Program-made: the position numbers and the translations under genes | The notes under the pieces: model-generated | What the model was told of the DNA's origin: nothing | Seen by the model: the letters and a program-made list of their open reading frames with translations, nothing else | Database searches by the model: none | From: Rhodocyclaceae bacterium UBA2271 | Lineage (GTDB): Bacteria > Pseudomonadota > Gammaproteobacteria > Burkholderiales > Rhodocyclaceae | Direction of reading: 5' to 3' | DNA length: 33,786 nucleotides | Assembly: GCA_002347405.1 (NCBI GenBank) | Contig: DDXB01000067.1 | Coordinates: 9,055-42,840 of the forward strand | In this document: positions 27,262 to 33,786 of the stretch, piece by piece | Layout: the number at the start of each line of letters is the position of its first letter | Position numbering within the stretch: the first letter of the stretch is position 1

Positions 27262-27731
27262 CATTCACGCTTTCGCGCAACAGCTTCGGTCGGCTCGTTC
27301 TGGTTGGCGCCAACGGTACCGCGCATGATGGCATCGTGCCCGTGCGCGCTTTCGGCATCACCGCGCCTGACTACGGCATTGCCCTGATGTCGGCTGACGG
27401 CAAGGAACTGCAATGGATCGAGAGCCTTGATACCCTGCCGGAGGACACCCGCAGCCTGATCGTCGCCGAACTCGCCCAGCGCGAGTTCGTGCCGGAAATC
27501 CGTCGCATCATTTCAGTATCCAGCTATGCCACGCCCAGCACCTGGCAGGTCGACACCGATCGCGGGGAAACCGCGCTGATCCTCAAGAGCGAAGACGATA
27601 TCCGCCGGTTGCGTAGCACCAGCTACGCCAACGCCTTGCTGATCGCCGACAGCCAGGGCATCCATTTCCTCATCCGCGACCGCCTGGGACTGGATGCACA
27701 CAGCCAGAAAATTCTCAAGCGTTTTCTGTGA
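27258..27731 (+). CDS. DUF1854 family protein, cyanophycin-associated type
   Basis: 157-aa soluble protein with no signal peptide, membrane segment or cysteine cluster. It fits the DUF1854 family, which I recall as genomically linked to cyanophycin genes and to the ABC protein encoded just upstream. The sequence is rich in beta-strand-like segments (LVLVGANGTAHDGIVPVRAF; GIALMSADGKEL) and ends in IHFLIRDRLGLDAHSQKILK. Its biochemical function is unknown. It overlaps the ABC gene (ATGA) and glgX (GTGA), so translation of the three is probably coupled. The likely job is a partner or regulator of the ABC protein; this is inference from position. Confidence 0.8.
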   Translation: MTFTLSRNSFGRLVLVGANGTAHDGIVPVRAFGITAPDYGIALMSADGKELQWIESLDTLPEDTRSLIVAELAQREFVPEIRRIISVSSYATPSTWQVDTDRGETALILKSEDDIRRLRSTSYANALLIADSQGIHFLIRDRLGLDAHSQKILKRFL

Positions 27732-29893
27732 GTGCCCCATTGATAACTTCGATTTGGCCCGGTTCGCCTTATCCGCGCGGTGCGACCTGGGATGGCGAAG
27801 GCGTTAATTTCGCCCTGTTTTCCGAGCATGCCGAAAAAGTCGAGCTTTGCCTGTTCGACCCCAGTGGACAGAACGAGATACAGCGCATCCAACTGCGTGA
27901 ACAAACTGATCTGGTCTGGCATTGCTATTTGCCCGAAGCGCGTCCCGGCCTGCTATACGGCTATCGCGTGCATGGCCCCTATGACCCGCAATGCGGGCAC
28001 CGCTTCAACCCGCACAAACTGCTGATCGATCCCTACGCCAAGGACATCGTCGGCCCGCTTGACTGGAGCGATGCCCATTTCGGCTATCACCACGGCCACC
28101 CCGCCGGCGACCTTGCGCCCGATTGCCGCGACAGCGCCTCTGGCATGCCGAAGTGCCGGGTGACCGACCCGGCGTTTTCCTGGGGTGGCGACCGGGCGCC
28201 GAACATTCCCTGGCACGAGATGGTGATCTACGAGCTGCATGTGGGCGGCTTCACCAAGAATCATCCTGAGATTCCCCCGGCTTTGCGCGGGACTTTTGCC
28301 GGTCTGTGCACCGCACCGGTCATCGAACATCTGAAGCGGCTGGGCATCACCTCGGTCGAGCTGATGCCGATCCATGCCTTTATCGACGACCGCTATCTGG
28401 TCGATCAGGGGCGACGCAATTTCTGGGGTTACAACTCGATTGCCTACTTCGCCCCCGACCAGCGCTACTCCACCAATGGCTCGACCAAGGAATTCAAGAT
28501 CATGGTCAAGACACTGCACTCGGCCGGCATCGAGGTCATTCTCGACGTGGTGTACAACCATACCGCCGAGGGTAACCATCACGGTCCAACACTCAGCTTC
28601 CGGGGTATCGACAACGCCGCCTATTACCGCCTGGCCCCCGGCAACCTGCGCCATTACACGGATTACACCGGCTGCGGCAACACGCTCAATCTCCAGCACC
28701 CCTGCGTCCTCCAGCTCATCATGGATTCGCTGCGCTACTGGGTACAGGAAATGCACGTCGATGGCTTCCGTTTCGACCTCGCCTCGGCACTGGCGCGCGA
28801 ATTGCACGAGGTCGACCGGTTGGGCGCCTTCTTCGACATCCTGCACCAGGACCCCGTGCTGTCGCAGGTCAAACTGATTGCCGAACCCTGGGACCTCGGC
28901 GAAGGCGGTTATCAGGTCGGCAATTTTCCGGTCGGCTGGGCCGAATGGAACGATCGTTATCGCGACTGCATGCGCGCCTACTGGCGCGGCGATGGCGGCC
29001 TGATCGGCGAGTTCGCCCGGCGCCTGACCGGCTCTAGCGACCTCTACGCCCACAACGGTCGTCGCCCGCATGCCAGCATCAATTACGTTACGGCGCATGA
29101 CGGCTTCACCCTGCACGATCTGGTCAGTTACAACCACAAGCACAATCACGCCAACGGCGAGAACAATCGCGACGGCAGCGACAGGAATCTTTCCTGGAAC
29201 TGTGGTGTCGAAGGCGCGAGCGATGATCCGGAAATCAACGCGCTGCGCGCCCGCCAGAAACGCAACCTGCTGGCCACCCTGTTCCTGTCTCAGGGCGTGC
29301 CGATGTTGCTGGCCGGCGACGAAATGGGCCGGACCCAGCAGGGCAACAACAACGCCTATTGCCAGGATAACCAAGTCAGCTGGGTAAACTGGTCGCTGAC
29401 CGATGCCGACCGCGAGTTGCAGGATTTTGTCGCGCGACTGATCCACCTGCGCCGCGCCCATCCCGTGTTTCATCGGCGCAACTTCTTCCAGGGCAAGCCG
29501 ATTCACGGCAACGACGGTAGCAGCATCAAGGACATCCACTGGATCAAGCCGGATGGCAACGAGATGAGCGAGCATGAATGGGAGCACGACTTTGCGCGCA
29601 GCCTGGGCGTCCATTTATCGGGCGAATCGCTCGGCGAAGTCGATCAGCGCGGCCGGGCCGTGCGTGATGACAATTTCATCCTGCTGTTCAACGCCCATCA
29701 CGAACGCATCGATTTCCGCTTGCCCACATTGGGCGAAAACTGTGTCTGGCAGGCCCTCCTCGATACCCATTATCATGCCGGTCTGCACGTCGACGGCAAC
29801 TTCGCCGGTGGTGGCACCTATCCACTCCAGGGCCGGACACTCGCCCTGATGCGTCAGCATAATGTTGCCGCGCCCACTGAAAGCACGGCATGA
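27728..29893 (+). CDS. glgX: Glycogen debranching enzyme (isoamylase type)
   Basis: Hydrolyses alpha-1,6 branch points, mainly of limit dextrins left by glycogen phosphorylase; cytosolic GH13 enzyme of 721 aa. It has an N-terminal CBM48-like domain (WPGSPYPRGATWDGEGVNFA) and a TIM barrel. The catalytic regions are VDGFRFDLAS (nucleophile Asp, about 349), LIAEPWDLG (acid Glu, about 384) and TAHDGFTLHD (transition-state Asp, about 457). The start is GTG, with GTGA overlapping the DUF1854 stop, and the end overlaps malQ by ATGA. No other good start lies nearby. It works with GlgP and MalQ, and its tight linkage to a cyanophycin-type ABC/DUF1854 pair is the notable feature. Confidence 0.95.
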   Translation: MSAPLITSIWPGSPYPRGATWDGEGVNFALFSEHAEKVELCLFDPSGQNEIQRIQLREQTDLVWHCYLPEARPGLLYGYRVHGPYDPQCGHRFNPHKLLIDPYAKDIVGPLDWSDAHFGYHHGHPAGDLAPDCRDSASGMPKCRVTDPAFSWGGDRAPNIPWHEMVIYELHVGGFTKNHPEIPPALRGTFAGLCTAPVIEHLKRLGITSVELMPIHAFIDDRYLVDQGRRNFWGYNSIAYFAPDQRYSTNGSTKEFKIMVKTLHSAGIEVILDVVYNHTAEGNHHGPTLSFRGIDNAAYYRLAPGNLRHYTDYTGCGNTLNLQHPCVLQLIMDSLRYWVQEMHVDGFRFDLASALARELHEVDRLGAFFDILHQDPVLSQVKLIAEPWDLGEGGYQVGNFPVGWAEWNDRYRDCMRAYWRGDGGLIGEFARRLTGSSDLYAHNGRRPHASINYVTAHDGFTLHDLVSYNHKHNHANGENNRDGSDRNLSWNCGVEGASDDPEINALRARQKRNLLATLFLSQGVPMLLAGDEMGRTQQGNNNAYCQDNQVSWVNWSLTDADRELQDFVARLIHLRRAHPVFHRRNFFQGKPIHGNDGSSIKDIHWIKPDGNEMSEHEWEHDFARSLGVHLSGESLGEVDQRGRAVRDDNFILLFNAHHERIDFRLPTLGENCVWQALLDTHYHAGLHVDGNFAGGGTYPLQGRTLALMRQHNVAAPTESTA

Positions 29894-32070
29894 CCGATAA
29901 CCTGAAAACGCTCGCCAACCGCTGCGGCATTGCCGATGCGTATCACGACATCTGGGGGGGGGAGCACCTGACCTCTTCCCATACCCGCCAGGCGCTGCTC
30001 ACGGCAATGCACTTTTCTCCCGCTGCGGTGGCTTTCGCTCCCGAAACACTCCAGAGCGAACTCGATGCGGCCGAGTGGCAGCAGCCCTTGCCACCTGTGA
30101 GCGTGGTGCGCAGCGGCACGGCCATCCGCATTCCGCTGGTAGTGCCGGCCACTACCAGCACGGCAACCTGGCGCTGGACCGTCGTTCTCGAAACCGGTGA
30201 AGCCTCCGGGACAATTTTCACGCCCGCCAATCTTCTGCAAACCGGCGCAGACGCGCAGGACACCCTGCACAGGTATCAGATCGAACTCCCGCCGATCGCG
30301 GTGCCGGGCTATCACCAGTTGCGCGTGACAGCGGTGGATGAACAGACCAGCCTGACCATGCCGCTCATCGTCGTCCCGCAACAGTGCCACCAACCGGCAG
30401 CCATCCGTGATGGCGGGCGCATCTGGGGTCTGACGCTGCAGTTGTATGGCGTGCGCTCGCAACGCAACTGGGGCATCGGCGATTTCACCGATCTTGGCGA
30501 TTTGCTCGCGCTCACAGCTGCCGCTGGCGGTGATCTGGTTGGCGTCAACCCCCTGCATGCCCTGTTTCCCGACAACCCGGCACACATCAGCCCGTACAGC
30601 CCCTCACAGCGCTGCTTTGTCAATGTGCTCTATCTTGACGTCACGGCGGTAGCCGAATTGGCCACCTGTGAGGAGGCACAACGCCGTCTCGCCAGCGCCG
30701 ACTTTCAGAAACGGCTGCAGGACTTGCGCGACGCCGAACTGGTTGACTATGTTGCCGTGGCACGCGCCAAGTTCGAGATTCTGGAAATCCTGTTCGGGCA
30801 TTTTCTTGCCGAAAGCAGCGAACGTGCTGCCGCTTTTGCCTCTTGGCGTGCCGCGCAGGGCGATGAACTCGAACGCCACGCCCGCTTTGCCGCCATGCAG
30901 GCACACTTTCGTGCCGCTGACGAAAACGTCTGGGGCTGGCCCGCTTGGCCGGAAGAATATCGCAGCCCGGAATCGCCTGCCGTTGCTGCCTTTGCTGCCG
31001 AACACGCCAGCGCCGTCAGCTATCATGCCTGGCTGCAATGGCTGGCAGACACCCAGCTTGCCGCCACGGCCGGGCGCGCAAGCCAAAGCGGCATGGCGGT
31101 CGGTCTTTATCAGGATCTCGCGGTTGGCGCCAATCCGAGTGGCGCCGAAGCATGGAACTGGCAGGAGGTGTTTGCCGCCGATGCCCATGCCGGCGCCCCC
31201 CCCGATGAAATCAATCTGATGGGACAGGACTGGGGTCTGCCACCGTTCGTCCCCCACCGCCTGCGGGAAGCCGCCTATGCCCCGCTGATCGACATCCTGC
31301 GCGCCAACATGAAGCACTCCGGTGCACTGCGCATCGATCACGTCATGGGGCTGTCGCGAATGTTCTGGGTACCGGCCAGGCTGCCGGCCACCGAAGGCAC
31401 TTATGTACAGTACCCCTTCGAGGACATCCTCGGCATCGTCGCCCTGGAAAGCCAGCGCAACCAGTGCCTGGTGATCGGCGAGGACCTCGGCACCGTACCC
31501 GAGGGTTTCCGGCCACGCCTGGCTGAATGCGGCGTGCTCTCCTACCACCCGCTGATGTTCGAACGCTACCCGGATGGCAATTTCCGCCTGCCGGCGGATA
31601 TGCCGCAGCAGGCCCTGGTGGCGGCCGGCACGCACGATCTGCCGACCTTGCGCGGCTTCTGGCAGGGCGCAGATCTGGATATCCGCGCCACCCTGCACCT
31701 CTTTCCCAACGAGGAACTGCACCAGCGTCTGATCACCGAACGCGGCTGGGATCGCGGCCGGTTGCTGTGGGCACTCGAACAGGAACACCTGCTGCCAGCA
31801 GATACAAGCAAGCAGCCCGCCACAATGCCGGAACTCTCCAGCGCAACCGTCATGGCGATCCATACCTATCTGGCACGCTCGCCAGCGCAGATCATGGTGG
31901 TGCAGCCCGAGGATATCCTTGGCGTGCTGGAACAACCCAACCTGCCGGGCACATTAGAAGACCAGCACCCCAACTGGCAACGCAAATTGCCGCTACCCAT
32001 CGAGCGCTGGTCATCGCTGGCCGGCTACAATGCCATCGTGGAAGCGGTGCACGCCGCCCGCAACAAATAA
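29890..32070 (+). CDS. malQ: 4-alpha-glucanotransferase (amylomaltase)
   Basis: Transfers alpha-1,4-glucan segments between maltodextrins (GH77), turning short products of debranching into chains that GlgP can use; cytosolic, 726 aa with the long N-terminal extension of proteobacterial MalQ. Catalytic residues lie in ALRIDHVMGL (nucleophile Asp, about 482), VIGEDLGTVP (acid Glu, about 530) and GTHDLPTLRG (Asp, about 581). The ATG overlaps the glgX stop. A run of nine Gs at 29954-29962, codons 22-24, lies in the IWGGEH segment and could be a slippage site. A second run of eight Cs lies near 31196-31203. The next gene begins 6 bp after the stop. Confidence 0.95.
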   Translation: MTDNLKTLANRCGIADAYHDIWGGEHLTSSHTRQALLTAMHFSPAAVAFAPETLQSELDAAEWQQPLPPVSVVRSGTAIRIPLVVPATTSTATWRWTVVLETGEASGTIFTPANLLQTGADAQDTLHRYQIELPPIAVPGYHQLRVTAVDEQTSLTMPLIVVPQQCHQPAAIRDGGRIWGLTLQLYGVRSQRNWGIGDFTDLGDLLALTAAAGGDLVGVNPLHALFPDNPAHISPYSPSQRCFVNVLYLDVTAVAELATCEEAQRRLASADFQKRLQDLRDAELVDYVAVARAKFEILEILFGHFLAESSERAAAFASWRAAQGDELERHARFAAMQAHFRAADENVWGWPAWPEEYRSPESPAVAAFAAEHASAVSYHAWLQWLADTQLAATAGRASQSGMAVGLYQDLAVGANPSGAEAWNWQEVFAADAHAGAPPDEINLMGQDWGLPPFVPHRLREAAYAPLIDILRANMKHSGALRIDHVMGLSRMFWVPARLPATEGTYVQYPFEDILGIVALESQRNQCLVIGEDLGTVPEGFRPRLAECGVLSYHPLMFERYPDGNFRLPADMPQQALVAAGTHDLPTLRGFWQGADLDIRATLHLFPNEELHQRLITERGWDRGRLLWALEQEHLLPADTSKQPATMPELSSATVMAIHTYLARSPAQIMVVQPEDILGVLEQPNLPGTLEDQHPNWQRKLPLPIERWSSLAGYNAIVEAVHAARNK
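29954..29962 (+). repeat. Nine-G homopolymer in the 5' part of malQ
   Basis: Nine consecutive Gs encode the end of Trp, two Gly and the start of Glu. The frame is intact in this sequence. Runs of this length near a gene start can slip during replication; they can also mark a sequencing weak point. Confidence 0.8.
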
Positions 32071-32076
32071 ACCTCC

Positions 32077-32919
32077 ATGAAATTCGACACCCAATCCTTC
32101 CGCGCCTGGCAACACAAGAAAATCACCCTGCTCGGCATGTCGGGCGTGGGCAAGACCTGGCTGTCGTCACTGCTGCGGCGCCACGACTGGTTCCATTATT
32201 CGGCCGATTATCGCATCGGCAAACGCTATCTCGACGAGCCGATTCTCGACCTCATCAAGCAGCAGGCCATGCAAGTGGCCTTCCTGCGCGATCTGTTGCG
32301 GCGCGACTGGATCGACATCAAGAACAACATCAAGGTGGACGACCTCGGCCCGGTGCTTTCGTTCGTCGGCAAACTGGGCGATCCTGCGCAGGGCGGCATT
32401 CCCTTTGACGAGTTCAGCCGGCGCCAGGCGATGTACCGCGAAGGCGAGATTGCCGCCATGCGCGACGTGCCCGAATTTCTCAGGAAGGCGCAGGATATCT
32501 ACGGCTACGCCCATTTCGTCAATGATGTCGGCGGCAGCCTCTGCGAACTTGAAGAACCGGCGGTCATCGACCTGCTGGTCGAGCACACGCTGATCCTCTA
32601 TATCCAGGTCACCACGGCAGAGGAAGAAACCGAACTCATCCGTCGCGCCCAGTCCGACCCCAAGCCGATGTATTTCCGTCCGGCTTTCCTCGCCGAGTAT
32701 CTGCCGATATACCTTGCCGAACGGCAACTGGCCGACATTGATGCTGCCGCTCCGGACGATTTCTCGCGCTGGGTATTTCCCCACCTGTTTCATGCGCGCA
32801 TTCCGCGCTACGAAGCGATTGCCCGGCCGCACGGCTATACCGTGACCTCAGCCGAGGTCGCGCAGGTCAGGGATGAAAAGGATTTTCTGCTGCTGCTGGA
32901 AACTGCGATTGGCCGTTAA
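32077..32919 (+). CDS. P-loop ATPase of unknown function
   Basis: 280-aa cytosolic protein. A Walker A motif GMSGVGKT lies at 20-27, right after a short N-terminal strand (KITLLGMSG), as in small kinases or GTPase-like folds. Further on are VDDLGPVLSFVGKLGDP and a region NDVGGSLCELEE, then a strand LILYIQVTT in Walker B-like surroundings. No membrane segment, signal peptide or DNA-binding motif is seen. I do not recognise a named family; proteins like it are probably annotated only as ATPase. It is the last gene of the ABC-DUF1854-glgX-malQ unit, 6 bp after malQ. A role in controlling storage metabolism is only guessed from position. Its TAA shares the TTAA with the stop of the convergent exonuclease gene. 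Confidence 0.75.
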   Translation: MKFDTQSFRAWQHKKITLLGMSGVGKTWLSSLLRRHDWFHYSADYRIGKRYLDEPILDLIKQQAMQVAFLRDLLRRDWIDIKNNIKVDDLGPVLSFVGKLGDPAQGGIPFDEFSRRQAMYREGEIAAMRDVPEFLRKAQDIYGYAHFVNDVGGSLCELEEPAVIDLLVEHTLILYIQVTTAEEETELIRRAQSDPKPMYFRPAFLAEYLPIYLAERQLADIDAAAPDDFSRWVFPHLFHARIPRYEAIARPHGYTVTSAEVAQVRDEKDFLLLLETAIGR

Positions 32920-33701
32920 CCGGCGGCCTGATTCCATACGGAAATGAATTCGCACCAGTGCGACTGGTCAAGCGCAGCGAGTTGATTGCGCACCACTGCC
33001 ACCTCGGCGTCGTGTGCCGCAACAGTCAGATTGCCGCGCATCTTCTGGAAACGCAGATAGACCAGATAGGTATTGACCACGTCGGTTTCGCAGTAGTCGC
33101 GGATGGCATCGATCTGGCCGTCCAGCCAGGCACCCCAGACCGCGCCACCATCCATGCCCAGCTTGCCCGGCAAGCCCATCAGCTTCACCAGTTGGTCGAG
33201 CGGGGCGTTGGCACGCGGCTGATACATCGCCAGCAGGTCCATCAGGTCGAGATGGCGCGTGTGGTAGCGGCTGATGTAATTGTTCCACTTGAAATCGCGG
33301 TCATCTTCGCCGAGATCCCAGTAGCGGGCAGCCGCCACGCCATGGATCAGACCGCGATAGTGCAGTACCGGCAGATCGAAGCCACCACCATTCCACGACA
33401 CCAGATTGGGCGTGTATTTGGCAATCCCTTCGAAGAACCGCTGGATGATCTCACCCTCGCCCGATTTGGGCTCGGCCAGCGACCAGACGCGAAAGCCTTC
33501 GTCGCTGCGCATGGCGCAGGAGATGACGACCACCCGCTGCAGATGCAGCGGCAGGAAATCACTGCCGTTCTTTGCCCGCTGTTTCTGGAAGGCAAACTCG
33601 GCAACCTCCCCATCGACCAACCCATCCGGCAGCTCATGCAAGCGCCGCAGACCCGCAATATCGGGAATCGTCTCGATGTCGAAGACCAGAACAGGAATCA
33701 C
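32916..33701 (-). CDS. Predicted 3'-5' exonuclease related to the PolB exonuclease domain
   Basis: 261-aa DEDDy-type exonuclease without a polymerase domain. Exo I is FDIETIPD (Asp8, Glu10), Exo II is SWNGGGFDLPVL (Asn104, Asp109) and Exo III is YCETDVVNTY (Tyr203, Asp207). This matches the stand-alone family related to the exonuclease domain of family B DNA polymerases (DNA_pol_B_exo2). It probably trims DNA or RNA 3' ends in repair or turnover; the substrate is unknown. The start is GTG at 33701, overlapping the cysM stop as GTGA, so it follows cysM in one operon. It converges with the ATPase gene and the two share four bases at their stops. Confidence 0.88.
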   Translation of the reverse strand: MIPVLVFDIETIPDIAGLRRLHELPDGLVDGEVAEFAFQKQRAKNGSDFLPLHLQRVVVISCAMRSDEGFRVWSLAEPKSGEGEIIQRFFEGIAKYTPNLVSWNGGGFDLPVLHYRGLIHGVAAARYWDLGEDDRDFKWNNYISRYHTRHLDLMDLLAMYQPRANAPLDQLVKLMGLPGKLGMDGGAVWGAWLDGQIDAIRDYCETDVVNTYLVYLRFQKMRGNLTVAAHDAEVAVVRNQLAALDQSHWCEFISVWNQAAG

Positions 33702-33786
33702 GCCGGGAAAACACCCGTAGACAAATAACGGTCACCCCGGTCGCAGACAATACTGACGATCACGGCATTCTCGACCTCGGCGGCAA
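33698..33786 (-). CDS. cysM: Cysteine synthase B, C-terminal end (partial)
   Basis: The last 28 codons of a gene that continues beyond the window. The peptide (ENAVIVSIVCDRGDRYLSTG then VFPA and stop) is the characteristic C-terminus of CysM, a PLP enzyme that makes cysteine from O-acetylserine and sulfide or thiosulfate. The catalytic part is outside the window, so the assignment rests on this tail only. The stop overlaps the exonuclease start. Confidence 0.75.
   Translation of the reverse strand, partial: AAEVENAVIVSIVCDRGDRYLSTGVFPA

Noticed and set aside
27953..29614. 553-aa open frame on the minus strand
   Set aside because: It is antisense to the glgX catalytic region, with no ribosome site or motif of its own.

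Overview
The window is GC-rich, densely coded proteobacterial chromosome. The gene types point to a denitrifying betaproteobacterium, perhaps a Rhodocyclales-like storage-polymer accumulator: a membrane nitrate reductase with two NarK transporters and NarX/NarL, cyanophycin synthetases, glycogen genes and a short 6-phosphogluconate dehydrogenase. This placement is an inference from gene families; no rRNA or tRNA gene is visible.

Layout. (1) 1-5890 holds sugar phosphate and glycogen breakdown: zwf and gnd on the minus strand (overlapping), pgl on the plus strand, and glgP on the minus strand. (2) 5891-6565 is a gene-poor stretch with two head-to-head copies of a palindromic repeat and a broken gene that resembles a radical SAM protein. 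(3) 6566-19908 is a nitrate respiration block, all on the plus strand: narX, narL, narK1, narK2, narG, narH, narJ, narI, a membrane-anchored cytochrome c and a truncated DsrC/TusE-like ORF. A further copy of the repeat separates narG from narH. (4) 20007-24782 on the minus strand holds two cyanophycin synthetase genes, cphA' then cphA, bracketed by 27-bp inverted repeats. (5) 25006-32919 on the plus strand is a tight five-gene operon: an ABC exporter-like protein with an N-terminal zinc ribbon, a DUF1854 protein, glgX, malQ and an unknown P-loop ATPase. Its first four genes overlap at ATGA/GTGA junctions. (6) 32916-33786 on the minus strand holds a PolB-like 3'-5' exonuclease and the 3' end of cysM.

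How the genes fit together. GlgP, GlgX and MalQ break glycogen down to glucose phosphates, and Zwf, Pgl and Gnd oxidise these to give NADPH and pentoses. NarGHI uses quinol electrons to reduce nitrate, NarK1/K2 move nitrate and nitrite, and NarXL senses them. The cyanophycin genes store nitrogen as Asp-Arg polymer. The most interesting arrangement is the divergent pair of operons that joins nitrogen storage (cph) to carbon-storage remodelling (glgX-malQ) through an uncharacterised ABC/DUF1854 pair.

The other strong signal is short palindromic repeats: one is read in frame inside gnd, one splits narG from narH, and one family brackets the cph genes.
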